Below are positions 27,536 through 35,310 of a stretch of DNA of 64,000 nucleotides, piece by piece. Source of the stretch: Acidimicrobiia bacterium (lineage in GTDB: Bacteria > Actinomycetota > Acidimicrobiia > Acidimicrobiales > Bin134); NCBI GenBank assembly GCA_022822265.1, contig JAJECA010000003.1:83967-147966 (forward strand). Reading direction: 5' to 3'. Position 1 is the stretch's first letter. Each line of letters begins with the position of its first letter. The translations under genes were made by a program, and so were the position numbers. A model generated the notes under the pieces. It was not told the origin of the DNA. It did not search any database and saw only the letters and a program-made list of their open reading frames with translations.

Positions 27536-27571
27536 TTGCGACCGGTTGCGACCGGTGGGGTGGGCGACAGT
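27536..27571 (+). promoter_or_regulatory. tandem TTGCGACCGG promoter, copy c
   Basis: Two perfect decamers (27536-27555) and the -10-like GACAGT at 27566-27571. A GTG at 27578 sits in the leaderless position and opens a short leader frame. Confidence 0.7.
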
Positions 27572-27577
27572 GCGGCC

Positions 27578-27640
27578 GTGATTTCGACGCAGACGGCCGC
27601 TAGGCCCTCATCGGAGGCGGCCCGGGGATGGTTGCTGTGA
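27578..27640 (+). CDS. 20-codon leader peptide
   Basis: GTG 27578 stands exactly where other units of this promoter family have their start codon. It opens a 20-codon frame whose TGA (27638-27640) lies beyond the ATG (27628) of the next gene, so ribosomes finishing the leader could start the next gene. A similar arrangement is at 32295. Supported by position only. Confidence 0.4.
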   Translation: MISTQTAARPSSEAARGWLL

Positions 27641-28305
27641 GCGGCGAGCACGAGCCTGGTTTTGACCGGTGGCCGCCGTCGGTGTGGGTGGAGCCGTGGA
27701 GCGACCCGCGCATCGAGGCGGCGGGCGTGCCGTTGCGGTCGGGTTATGTGGAGAAGTACTGGACGAGCGTTCTGGGGCCCACGCAGGTGCTGATGCTGCG
27801 CCTGGTGGCCGAGGGATTCGACAAGCACCCCGACGGGTTCGAGATGCGCCTGGCCGACGCGTGCGTCCAGCTCGGGGTGAGCCCGCATCGCGGCAAGGGC
27901 GCTCTGCGGGCCTTGTACCGGCTCGAGAGGTACCGGCTGGCCAGCGCCGGCCACGCCCTGTGGGCGGTGCGCCGGTCGGTGCCGGTGCTGTCGCGCCAGC
28001 AGCTGATCCGCCTGCCCCACGAGCTGCGGGTGGCCCACAGCCGAGATGCCCGGGCCGCGGTCGCGGTGTGGGACGAGCAGGCCGCCGACCGGGCCGGGCG
28101 GGTAGCGCTCGCCATGGCCTCAAAGGGCCAGTCCCGCGAGGAGATAGCCCGTCGCCTGGAGCTGATGCGGGTACCGCCGACAGCGTGCGCAGAAGCGTCA
28201 AAGATGGCCGTGGAGGCGATGGCGGGATCACTGCCCGAGCTGGACCAGCCGCCCGTCCAGCGCGCAGCCGAGGCTCCGGCGATGGCTGGCATGGCCGGGA
28301 TCTGA
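27628..28305 (+). CDS. winged-helix-like actinobacterial protein
   Basis: A 225-residue protein. Residues 40-130 follow a pattern known from actinobacterial proteins of unknown role: a LGPTQVLMLRLV helix, DGFEMRLADACVQLGVSPHRGKGALRALYRLERY (a likely winged helix), and AVRRSVPVLSRQQLIRLPHELR. The remainder is Ala-rich and helical. It precedes a TadZ/ParA-like ATPase by 68 bases. It may be a DNA-binding partner of that ATPase, comparable to a partition adaptor; this is inference. Confidence 0.55.
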   Translation: MVAVSGEHEPGFDRWPPSVWVEPWSDPRIEAAGVPLRSGYVEKYWTSVLGPTQVLMLRLVAEGFDKHPDGFEMRLADACVQLGVSPHRGKGALRALYRLERYRLASAGHALWAVRRSVPVLSRQQLIRLPHELRVAHSRDARAAVAVWDEQAADRAGRVALAMASKGQSREEIARRLELMRVPPTACAEASKMAVEAMAGSLPELDQPPVQRAAEAPAMAGMAGI

Positions 28306-28373
28306 TGGCCTGCCCGCAGATGCCGTCATCAAGGGCGTTTGTCGTTTGACCGTCTTCAGAAAGGAGGCCAGCC

Positions 28374-29402
28374 ATGTTGGCCAGCATGTGGGCGCTCAAG
28401 GGCGGCCAGGGAACAAGCACGACAGCAGCGCTGACCGCAGTCGGCATATCAGCCGACCGGCCGGCGCTGTTGGTGGATTTGTGCGGCGACCAGTCCAGCC
28501 TGTTCCGGGTTGACCGCCACCGGGAGGGCATCGCGGAGTGGTCTTCGGGCGACCTCACCGCCAGGGCGCTGCGCCACCAAGAAGTCCACGTCACCGACAC
28601 GCTGCGGCTTCTGCCACGGGGCCGCGGGCCCATCGACCCCCGCCGGACCCAAGAGCTCCTGGAGTGGCTCGTCGGCTCAAGCCAGGTCGAGGCGGTGATC
28701 GCCGATGCCGGCACGCTCGACCCCGAGGGCGGCGTCGAGGCCCGCGACTACCAGCTGCGCCGCACCGTCGCGCAGATCGCCGTGGCGTCGGTGCTGGTGA
28801 CCAAGCCCTGCTATCTGGCGCTGCGCCGCTGCGAGCCCAACACGGTGTCGCCCACCGGGGTGGTCATGGTGTCCGACGTGCGCCGCGCCCTGGGACCAGC
28901 CGACATCGAACAGGCAACAGGCGCGCCGGTGCTGGCCACCGTCCCCCAAGACACCCAGATCGCCCTGGCAGCCGACGGCGGCGACATGGCGCAGCAGGCG
29001 TGGACCCAGACCGTCCAACAACTCCGCGGCCTCGTCGTCCCCATAGAGAACCGGATCAAACACCAAGACCTCGAAGCGGCCGCGACAGAGCCCAAACAGT
29101 GGTGCTCATGGTGGGACTGCGACACCCGCCGCCAGTTCGTGGCCGCGGCGAGCTGGGCAATCGAGTCCGAATGGGGCGAACACGAGATCGACGAGGAAAC
29201 CGGGCGCATCTGGATCGACGGTGTGGACGACGACAAAGACCTCATCGCCACCGCCAAAGTCTGCAAGACACTCAAGCCCCGCGACTGGCGCTACTACCTG
29301 CACCACAACATCTACCGCCTCTTTGAGACCGACTTCGCCAACGAACTCCTCCACCCCCAGCACCAGCAAGCCGCCGGCCGCGGCGACGGACTGGGCCTGT
29401 AG
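28374..29402 (+). CDS. TadZ/ParA-like ATPase with C-terminal DWR domain, tail GLGL
   Basis: A 342-residue protein with a strong ribosome site (AAAGGAGG, 28359-28366). Residues 1-225 are a SIMIBI/ParA-like domain. The P loop reads KGGQGTS: the first signature Lys is kept but the second, in GK(S/T), is Thr, as in degenerate actinobacterial TadZ/CpaE-like proteins. Residues about 250-325 form a separate domain (TRRQF, WGEHEIDEETG, LKPRDWRYYLHHN) also found in the protein at 30505. The end is RGDGLGL. Likely role: positioning of the secretion or pilus machinery or of DNA. ATP hydrolysis is doubtful. Confidence 0.65.
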   Translation: MLASMWALKGGQGTSTTAALTAVGISADRPALLVDLCGDQSSLFRVDRHREGIAEWSSGDLTARALRHQEVHVTDTLRLLPRGRGPIDPRRTQELLEWLVGSSQVEAVIADAGTLDPEGGVEARDYQLRRTVAQIAVASVLVTKPCYLALRRCEPNTVSPTGVVMVSDVRRALGPADIEQATGAPVLATVPQDTQIALAADGGDMAQQAWTQTVQQLRGLVVPIENRIKHQDLEAAATEPKQWCSWWDCDTRRQFVAAASWAIESEWGEHEIDEETGRIWIDGVDDDKDLIATAKVCKTLKPRDWRYYLHHNIYRLFETDFANELLHPQHQQAAGRGDGLGL

Positions 29403-29415
29403 ACGGCGGCCCCGC

Positions 29416-29436
29416 GCCGCGGGCTTGTGCCGCGGC
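29416..29436. terminator. hairpin between convergent genes
   Basis: GCCGCGG (29416-29422) pairs with CCGCGGC (29430-29436) over a seven-base loop, between the ends of the ATPase gene and the convergent phosphoesterase gene. Confidence 0.45.
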
Positions 29437-30227
29437 TATCCGCGAGATGCGGGGCTGGGCAGGGACCACTCCTTGGTTTGGAGCGTGTCGAGATCCAATA
29501 AGACGACCGCCTGGTCGGTGCCGTCGCAGTCGAGGCCGACCACGGTGGTTCCGTTGCGCTCGATGGTGTAGGCGTGGTGCCAGTGGCCGTGGACGACGAG
29601 TTTGGGCCGTATCGCCTCGGCAACCGTCGCTAGCAGCGACTGCACCTGCGCGGATGCGCGGGCGTCGGCCTCGGGCAGGTTGCGGCCCCGCAGCTCATAG
29701 CCCAGCGCCGGGTAGTCGTGGCACAACAGCACATCGGCCGGCCCGCCGTCAATGGCCCGCTGGGCGTCTGCCGGGGTGGGGGCTTCTTCGGCGGGGAATA
29801 GGTCATAGCCCGGAGTGCGGACGCCGTGGTCGATGCTGTAAGCGCCGCCCAGAGCCCGGAACCGCACCCCGTGCCACTCCCACCCGCAGCCCCGCGGCAG
29901 GTACCACAGGCTCGGGTACATCTCCACCGGATCGGCGGGGCCGCCTTTGGGGTTCCGGAACGAGGTGTGGAAGCGCAGGTGCTCGTGGTTCTCGTGGTTC
30001 CCGTCCAAAAAGCACACCGTCACCCCCGCGACCGCCGCAGCCGTTGACACATACTTGGCGAACCCCTTCTGGGGCCACCATCCGAAGTCGCCGAGCTGCA
30101 CAACCACGTCCACCCCCTCAGCGCCCAGCGCCCGGACCACACTGGCCGTCCACACCGCATTGAAGTGCGTGTCGCCAACCAGCCCGATCTGCTTGCCCGC
30201 CGGAGCGGGAAGAACACCAGAAACCAC
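29436..30227 (-). CDS. calcineurin-like metallophosphoesterase
   Basis: A 263-residue protein from GTG 30227 (GGGG about 10 bases upstream; a TTG at 30257 gives a longer form). The complete motif series is present: GDTHFN, LGDFGWW, DGNHENHE, LLCHDYP and HGHWHHAY. It is a dinuclear metal phosphoesterase of unknown substrate, not closely similar to the one at position 18. It is transcribed towards the ATPase gene and away from the 30505 unit. There is no export signal. Confidence 0.85.
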   Translation of the reverse strand: MVSGVLPAPAGKQIGLVGDTHFNAVWTASVVRALGAEGVDVVVQLGDFGWWPQKGFAKYVSTAAAVAGVTVCFLDGNHENHEHLRFHTSFRNPKGGPADPVEMYPSLWYLPRGCGWEWHGVRFRALGGAYSIDHGVRTPGYDLFPAEEAPTPADAQRAIDGGPADVLLCHDYPALGYELRGRNLPEADARASAQVQSLLATVAEAIRPKLVVHGHWHHAYTIERNGTTVVGLDCDGTDQAVVLLDLDTLQTKEWSLPSPASRG

Positions 30228-30439
30228 GACTCGCCCCTTTCGACCTCCCCTCCACAACTACCAGCCCCGCAACCGTTTCAGGCACCCAATTTCCGGGGGG
30301 TAGCCATAGGTCAGCCGGGTGGTCGGGCTGTGTTCTGTGTTCTTGTTCCACTGCGCTGTGGCCCTGGAGCCGGTCTAGTGGGATGCCGCAATGCGCGCCT
30401 GGGGCCCATTGCCGGGTGATTCGTAGGGCGCGATCCGGG

Positions 30440-30497
30440 TTGCGACCGGTGGGTTGGGGGGTTGCGACCGGTTGCGACCGGTGGGGGGTTGCAGGGT
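30440..30497 (+). promoter_or_regulatory. triple TTGCGACCGG promoter, copy d
   Basis: A single decamer at 30440-30449 is followed by a tandem pair at 30462-30481, the -10-like CAGGGT at 30492-30497, and ATG at 30505 in the leaderless position. The intergenic stretch 30228-30439 otherwise holds nothing I recognise. Confidence 0.7.
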
Positions 30498-30504
30498 GGC
30501 GGGC

Positions 30505-31440
30505 ATGGAAACTTCAATTTGTGCTTGGGCTCCGTGGTGGCCTGCTGAGAAGACTCGGCGGTTCTTGTCGGAGGTGGAGGAGGTGGTGGGCGCCCGATTC
30601 GGCGAGTTCGAGCTCGACGAGGCTGAGGGCACCGTCACCGTGTCGGAATTGGATTGCGTGCTGGGCTTGTCGAATCTGGCCCAGATGTGCCGGTCTGTTG
30701 ATCCTGAGGACTGGCGGATGCTGGTCTACTCGCATATGGCCCGCCTCGACGACTTCGCCCCGGAGGTTCTGTCGGAGCTGATAGGGGACTTTGAGAGGGT
30801 CAAGGGCGATCTGCGGGTGCGGGTGGTGTCTCCTAACCATCTCGAACACATAGACCCGGTGGGCGACCAGTTGCCTTTGGGCATGTTCGCCTGTTTGTCA
30901 GTCGCTTTGGAGGGCGCGACGATGCCGGTGGACCGCGGCCATTTCGACCAGTGGGGCCAAGACCAGGACGAGGTGATGACGGCGGCTCTGGCGAACACGG
31001 TGGCGGCCAAGGAGGTCGTCTCCACGGAGATCGAGGAGATGAAGGGGCAGTTCAAGGTGTTCACGGGCGATTCTTTGTTCACGTCGGCGCTGATGCTGGG
31101 CTCGGCGGACGCGATGCCCGAGGTGGGCCCTTGGGGGGCGGTGGTGACGGTGCCGACGGCCCGCGATTTGCTGGTTTGCCATGTGGATGCGTCCGAGGAG
31201 TTCGTGAACAACTCAGCGGCGATGCTGGCCATCAGCTACACCCGCTATCTGGCCGGGCCGAACTCGGTGTCCCCGAACGCTTTGTGGTGGCGTCCCGGCG
31301 AGCCGCTGGAGGCGTTCGCCCGCCTCGACAATGCGTCTTTCGAGCTGGCCGCCCCGCCGGAGCTTCGCGACTACCTCAGCAGCGTTCTCAACGCCGGTGT
31401 GGAGCGCTCGCAGTCCAGGGCCGAGGGCATCGACCTGTAG
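30505..31440 (+). CDS. unknown protein with DWR domain, tail EGIDL
   Basis: A 311-residue soluble protein. Residues 12-90 (TRRFL, FGEFELDEAEG, VDPEDWRMLVYSHM) align with the C-terminal domain of the ATPase at 28374, with identical TRR, E-x-DE-x-x-G and DWR positions. The remainder is an alpha/beta domain of about 200 residues without recognised motif. It ends in RAEGIDL, a member of the shared tail family. It starts leaderless behind a tandem promoter. A partner of the ATPases and a secretion substrate is my inference. Confidence 0.6.
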   Translation: METSICAWAPWWPAEKTRRFLSEVEEVVGARFGEFELDEAEGTVTVSELDCVLGLSNLAQMCRSVDPEDWRMLVYSHMARLDDFAPEVLSELIGDFERVKGDLRVRVVSPNHLEHIDPVGDQLPLGMFACLSVALEGATMPVDRGHFDQWGQDQDEVMTAALANTVAAKEVVSTEIEEMKGQFKVFTGDSLFTSALMLGSADAMPEVGPWGAVVTVPTARDLLVCHVDASEEFVNNSAAMLAISYTRYLAGPNSVSPNALWWRPGEPLEAFARLDNASFELAAPPELRDYLSSVLNAGVERSQSRAEGIDL

Positions 31441-31506
31441 AGCCCTCTGGGTGCTTGAGGGCGAGAAGCGGCGTCCGCTTGCTGGCCTGGTGATGGGAGG
31501 GTTGCG

Positions 31507-32244
31507 GTGAGCTGGGCCGCGGCGGAGCTGGGCCGCATTTGCAGAGTTGCAGAGCGCGCCGGGCAGCCGGCCGACGCCGGTGATCTGGCCGAGGCGGGGG
31601 CCGAGGCGTCGGCTGCGGCGTGTGATTGGATGGCGATGGCCGCGGAGAGGGCCTCTGAGTGGGCGGCGGACCCGGCGAGGGACGAAGAGTGGGACCGGGC
31701 GGTGGAGAGGCTGGCTCGGCTCAAGCCGTTTCCGATCTGGCGGACCCTCTCCGGCGGGCTGTGGGTGCACCGGGCCAAAGTTGAGAGGTGCTCCGGGGCG
31801 ATTCTGGCCGAGGAGGCAGTCGACAGGCCGCTTCGCGCCAGGGGCGCTTCGGTGGCGCTGCTGGCGACGGCGGTGGCGAAGGTGGGCGCCGCGGCCAACC
31901 AGTCGCTGATCCGCGGTCGGCTCCCTGCCCCGTTCAACGAGCTGCCCGTGCTGCGAAAGGCTCTGGTGGCCCCTCCGGGGTCCGAGCTGGCTGGCCGTTT
32001 GGCCGCCGAGGAGCGGCTGGCGGCTGATGTGGCCGGGGTCAGGGCCGAGATGGCGGTGTCGGCCACGGTGAAGGCCGCCCAGCTCATGTGGTCGGCGGCG
32101 ATGGCGCTCGAGAGCGGCTTGGGGGCCGAGACCGCCTTGGAGCAGGCCGAGGCCGCTCGCCGCCACGCCGAGCTCATAGGACTGCTGGACCGGCTGATGG
32201 AGCCCGCCGCAGTGCAGCCCGCCCTGTTCGACTGCGGAATGTGA
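31507..32244 (+). CDS. unknown Ala-rich helical protein
   Basis: A 245-residue protein from GTG 31507 behind GGGAGGG, 66 bases after the preceding gene and probably in the same operon. It is strongly helical and Ala/Glu/Arg-rich, suggesting coiled coil over residues 25-60 and 165-230. No motif recognised. The end (LFDCGM) only weakly resembles the shared tail, so I do not count it. Confidence 0.55.
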   Translation: MSWAAAELGRICRVAERAGQPADAGDLAEAGAEASAAACDWMAMAAERASEWAADPARDEEWDRAVERLARLKPFPIWRTLSGGLWVHRAKVERCSGAILAEEAVDRPLRARGASVALLATAVAKVGAAANQSLIRGRLPAPFNELPVLRKALVAPPGSELAGRLAAEERLAADVAGVRAEMAVSATVKAAQLMWSAAMALESGLGAETALEQAEAARRHAELIGLLDRLMEPAAVQPALFDCGM

Positions 32245-32258
32245 CGGCGCGGCAGCGG

Positions 32259-32294
32259 CCGCGACCGGTTGCGACCGGTTGGGCGGGCGACAGT
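32259..32294 (+). promoter_or_regulatory. tandem TTGCGACCGG promoter, copy e
   Basis: A first decamer changed at its first two bases (CCGCGACCGG form, 32259-32268), then a perfect second one (32269-32278), and -10-like GACAGT at 32289-32294. Confidence 0.6.
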
Positions 32295-32351
32295 GTGGCT
32301 GATTTTGACCCAGACCGGCTCCGGGCCGGAGAGGGGGAGTTGAGGTGTTGA
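32295..32351 (+). CDS. 18-codon leader peptide
   Basis: GTG 32295 opens an 18-codon frame whose TGA (32349-32351) overlaps the GTG start (32345) of the ATPase gene. It parallels the leader at 27578. Supported by position and by its repetition in a second unit; no peptide evidence. Confidence 0.35.
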   Translation: MADFDPDRLRAGEGELRC

Positions 32352-33067
32352 TTTCAATGTGGTCGCTCAAGGGCGGCCAGGGAACATCGGTCGTCGCCGC
32401 GATGGCCGCGGTGCGGGCGGCGCAGGACCACAGCCGAAGAGTGCGGCTGGTGGACTTGGGCCGCGACCAGCCGGCGATTTTCGGCACAGCCGTGGCATCG
32501 GATTCCTGGTTGTGCCGTTGGACGCAAAGCGGCCTGGGCGCCGATGCTCTGGACCGCGCGCTGGTGGAGCTGACCCCAAACCTGTCGCTCCTGCCCCGCG
32601 GCGACGGGCCGTTCAACCCGGAGCGGACCGGCGAGCTCGTCGAGTGGCTCAAAGCCGACGACACCACAACCATCGTGGATGTGGGCACGTTGCACCGCGA
32701 CCGGGAGGAGGATTTCGCCGGCAGCGTCCACCACAGGATCATCGCCGGGTCCGACCAGTCGATTCTGGTGACCCGTGCCTGTTATCTGGCGCTGCGCCGC
32801 GCTGTGAACCCGCCGGTGCGGCCCACCGGGGTGGTGCTGGTGGCCGAGGAGGGCCACGTGCTGACCGCCGGGGACTGCGAGGGGTTCATCGGAACGCCGG
32901 TGGTAGCCGCCGTCGCCGTAGACCCCGACATCGCCCGGGCAGTGGACAGCGGGATGCTGCGCACCAGGGTGCCCAAACAGGCCCTGGGGTCGCTGGACGC
33001 GCTGGCAGAAGACCAACAGTCCCGCGACCAGGGCCGCGACCGCGCGACAGGCGTCGAGCTGGACTGA
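32345..33067 (+). CDS. TadZ/ParA-like ATPase paralogue, tail GVELD
   Basis: A 240-residue protein starting at GTG 32345, matching the ATG of its neighbour paralogue. It has LKGGQGTSVVAA (P loop without the GK lysine), VRLVDLGRDQ, TTTIVDVGTL and LVTRACYLALRR in ParA order. It is about three-quarters identical to the protein at 33206 and clearly related to the first 225 residues of that at 28374. It lacks the DWR domain and ends in ATGVELD. Probably a localisation factor for the pilus or secretion apparatus. A tandem duplication made the pair. Confidence 0.65.
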   Translation: MLISMWSLKGGQGTSVVAAMAAVRAAQDHSRRVRLVDLGRDQPAIFGTAVASDSWLCRWTQSGLGADALDRALVELTPNLSLLPRGDGPFNPERTGELVEWLKADDTTTIVDVGTLHRDREEDFAGSVHHRIIAGSDQSILVTRACYLALRRAVNPPVRPTGVVLVAEEGHVLTAGDCEGFIGTPVVAAVAVDPDIARAVDSGMLRTRVPKQALGSLDALAEDQQSRDQGRDRATGVELD

Positions 33068-33096
33068 GCAGGCCCCAGACCGCGGTCCCGGCAGGA

Positions 33097-33154
33097 TTGC
33101 GACCGGCGGGGCGGGCGGTTGCGACCGGTTGCGACCGGTGGGGCAGGCGACAGT
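33097..33154 (+). promoter_or_regulatory. triple TTGCGACCGG promoter, copy f
   Basis: A single decamer at 33097-33106, a perfect pair at 33119-33138 and -10-like GACAGT at 33149-33154. The surrounding 60 bases closely resemble copy e, so the promoter was duplicated with the gene. Confidence 0.7.
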
Positions 33155-33205
33155 GTGGCCGCTTGTTGGCTTCAACCGGCTGCGGGCCGGGGAAGGAGAG
33201 TTGTG

Positions 33206-33922
33206 ATGTTGATTTCAATGTGGTCGGTCAAAGGCGGCCAGGGAACGTCGGTCACCGCGGCGCTGGCCGCTTTGCGGGCATCCCACGAAAGCGACGAACC
33301 GGTGCGGCTGGTGGACTTGGGCCGGGACCAGGGGGCGATCTTCGGCGCATCAGAGGTAGGCGATGCCGGGCTTGGCCGGTGGACCCAGAGCGATCTGGGC
33401 ACTGATGTGCTGGAGCGGGAGATGGAGGAGCTGTCGCCGAACCTGTTGCTTCTGCCCAAAGGCAGCTTGATGCTCAACCCGAGGCGGGCCGACGAGCTCA
33501 TCGAGTGGCTCAAAGCCGCCAACACCACAACCATCGTCGACGTGGGCACGTTGCACAGCGACCAGGCCGAGAGCTTCGCGGACAGTCTCCACCACAGGAT
33601 CATCGCCGAGTCCGACCAGTCGATCATGGTGACACGTGCCTGCTATCTGGCGCTGCGCCGCACGGTGAGCCTGCCGGTGCGGCCCACCGGGGTGGTGCTG
33701 GTGGCCGAGGCGGGCCGGGCGCTGACCCGCAGCGACTGCGAGCGGGCCATCGGTGCGCCGGTGGTGGGCACCGTGGCCATCGACCCCGACACCGCCCGGG
33801 CGGTGGACGCCGGGATGCTGCGCACCAGGGTTCCCAACCAGGCCCTGAAAGCGCTGAGCGTGCTGGTGGACAACGACCTGTCCCGCGCCCGCGACAACGC
33901 GCCGGGCGTCGAGCTGGACTGA
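33206..33922 (+). CDS. TadZ/ParA-like ATPase paralogue, tail GVELD
   Basis: A 238-residue protein from ATG 33206 (GGAGAG upstream); the open frame also allows a 17-residue extension from GTG 33155. It has VKGGQGTSVTAA, VRLVDLGRDQ, TTIVDVGTL and VTRACYLALRR. It is the tandem duplicate of the preceding gene and ends in APGVELD. Identical tails and a conserved C-terminal block (MLRTRVPNQAL) argue that the end is under selection. Role as for its twin. Confidence 0.65.
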   Translation: MLISMWSVKGGQGTSVTAALAALRASHESDEPVRLVDLGRDQGAIFGASEVGDAGLGRWTQSDLGTDVLEREMEELSPNLLLLPKGSLMLNPRRADELIEWLKAANTTTIVDVGTLHSDQAESFADSLHHRIIAESDQSIMVTRACYLALRRTVSLPVRPTGVVLVAEAGRALTRSDCERAIGAPVVGTVAIDPDTARAVDAGMLRTRVPNQALKALSVLVDNDLSRARDNAPGVELD

Positions 33923-33951
33923 GCAGGCCGCAGACCAAAGCCCCGCAACGG

Positions 33952-34008
33952 TTGCGACCGGTCGCCCGTGAGTTGCGACCGGCTGCGACCGGTGGGCTGA
34001 GAGAAGGT
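33952..34008 (+). promoter_or_regulatory. triple TTGCGACCGG promoter, copy g
   Basis: A decamer at 33952-33961, then TTGCGACCGG and CTGCGACCGG at 33973-33992, -10-like GAAGGT at 34003-34008, and ATG at 34016 in the leaderless position. Confidence 0.65.
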
Positions 34009-34015
34009 GACAGCC

Positions 34016-34462
34016 ATGAAGAGCGCATCTGTGAACCCGAACCCTCCGGCGGCACCCCGCCGGTTGTCCCACCTCCACGTGGTGCCCGACTCGGGCACAG
34101 CAGCCGCCACCCCGGACGCGGTGCGGCTGCGGCCCGCGGGCACCCCGGTGCCCGACGGGTGGCGGTCGGTGACCGTGGCCGCCGCGGCCGACGAGCACGG
34201 CATCCACCAGCCGAGCTGGGAGGTCCATTTCGACACCGAGGTCATCGCCCGCCTGGTGCGTGGCGAGCCGGTGTCCGACGAGGTGGCCCAGGCCATGGTC
34301 GACGACGACTGGGAAGAAGTGCTCCAAGACCGGCCCGACGGCGCACCACAGAACGTCTCGTTCTGGGTGCAGCGCACCGACGCCCCATCGCTGGTCGCAG
34401 AGCGAGAGCGGTCCCGGCTGCTGCACCCCTCCAACACCGACGGCATAGAAGTCGGCTTCTAA
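34016..34462 (+). CDS. unknown small protein, tail GIEVGF
   Basis: A 148-residue protein from ATG 34016 (GTG 34007 is three codons longer). A basic Pro-rich start is followed by a compact acidic domain (WEVHFDTEVIARLVRG, VSDEVAQAMVDDDWEEVL) and a strand (NVSFWVQRTD). No family recognised. It ends in TDGIEVGF, a variant of the shared tail. It stands alone between its own promoter and a strong terminator, so it is independently regulated with the transfer regulon. Confidence 0.6.
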   Translation: MKSASVNPNPPAAPRRLSHLHVVPDSGTAAATPDAVRLRPAGTPVPDGWRSVTVAAAADEHGIHQPSWEVHFDTEVIARLVRGEPVSDEVAQAMVDDDWEEVLQDRPDGAPQNVSFWVQRTDAPSLVAERERSRLLHPSNTDGIEVGF

Positions 34463-34500
34463 CCGAGCCCGCACAACACCGCACCCCCGCCGCGGGCAGC

Positions 34501-34536
34501 ACAGCGGGGACGGCGCTTCGGTGCCGTCCCCGCTGT
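34501..34536. terminator. perfect 14-bp hairpin, bidirectional terminator
   Basis: ACAGCGGGGACGGC and GCCGTCCCCGCTGT flank an eight-base GCTTCGGT loop, between the 34016 gene and the convergent hepT gene. Confidence 0.75.
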
Positions 34537-34581
34537 CGCGTCCGGTCGAGGAGCGGCGGCTTTGGCCACCCCCTGGTGGTG

Positions 34582-34923
34582 CTATTGGCCGGCAGTGCCG
34601 CTGATGGCGGCGAGCCTCGTGGCCAGGGCTGGAATATCCCGGGTGATGGTGTCCCACAAGATGTCGGAGTCTGCGACGAAGTATTCGTGGGCCAGCTTGT
34701 TGCGAAGGGACTTGGCCTGCCGCACGGGAAGATCGCGATGGCGGGCGACGAACTCGGCTGAGAGCCCGTCGAGCGCCTCCCCGATGACCGTGAGGTTGTA
34801 GTTCGCGGCGTCTCTGGCGACCCAGTCTTCGTCGTATGAGGATCGGCCCCGGGCCGCTATCTCGGCGAGCCGGCCACAAGCCTCGAGGATGTCTTGTATC
34901 CGCTCATCGTCTCTTCGGGTCAC
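34582..34923 (-). CDS. hepT: HepT-like HEPN ribonuclease toxin
   Basis: A 113-residue protein from GTG 34923, overlapping the mntA stop as GTGA. RNKLAHEYF near residue 83 is the R-x4-H-x-Y active motif of HepT (DUF86) RNases, which cut RNA or tRNA ends. With the adjacent nucleotidyltransferase it forms a MntA-HepT (type VII) toxin-antitoxin system in which MntA adds nucleotides to the HepT tyrosine. It is probably element maintenance or anti-phage defence. Confidence 0.8.
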   Translation of the reverse strand: MTRRDDERIQDILEACGRLAEIAARGRSSYDEDWVARDAANYNLTVIGEALDGLSAEFVARHRDLPVRQAKSLRNKLAHEYFVADSDILWDTITRDIPALATRLAAISGTAGQ

Positions 34924-35219
34924 AGCGGGATGGCATCGTCGAGCATGGTGCGACAGCTCTCTCGCACACATGACCGGGGAACAACGTCGACTGGGGCCCC
35001 CAGCAGGTCTTCGAGGTCTGCCTCCAGGCCGCCGATGTCGAACAAGGTGACGCCTTTTTCGAAGTCCACCAAGAAGTCGTAGTCGCTGTCGGGGGAGTCT
35101 TCGCCGCGGGCCACCGACCCCACCAGCGCTATGGCGCGGGCATGGTTTCGCTGGGCGGCGGCCCGGATCGCGGCCCCATACTTCACCAACACATCGTCGC
35201 GGCGGCTCACGCCTGTCAT
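34920..35219 (-). CDS. mntA: MntA-like nucleotidyltransferase antitoxin
   Basis: A 99-residue protein from ATG 35219; the upstream extension of the frame is Pro/Thr-rich and unnatural. ALVGSVARG followed by DSDYDFLVDF gives the GS...D-x-D site of minimal nucleotidyltransferases, and PVDVVP provides the third acidic residue. It neutralises HepT by AMPylation in the family. Order and overlap with hepT are classic. Confidence 0.8.
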   Translation of the reverse strand: MTGVSRRDDVLVKYGAAIRAAAQRNHARAIALVGSVARGEDSPDSDYDFLVDFEKGVTLFDIGGLEADLEDLLGAPVDVVPRSCVRESCRTMLDDAIPL

Positions 35220-35310
35220 CGTAACCCGCCCCGACGCCAGCCGGCGCGCCCTAAAACGAAGCAGAGACCTGCTTGAAGCCGGCGAAGTCCAAGCGGCGGT
35301 TCGGGCGGTG

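Noticed and set aside
28374..33922. A ParABS partition system
   Set aside because: The ATPases lack the P-loop lysine and no ParB with a clear parS array is seen; the tandem decamers are promoter-like instead.
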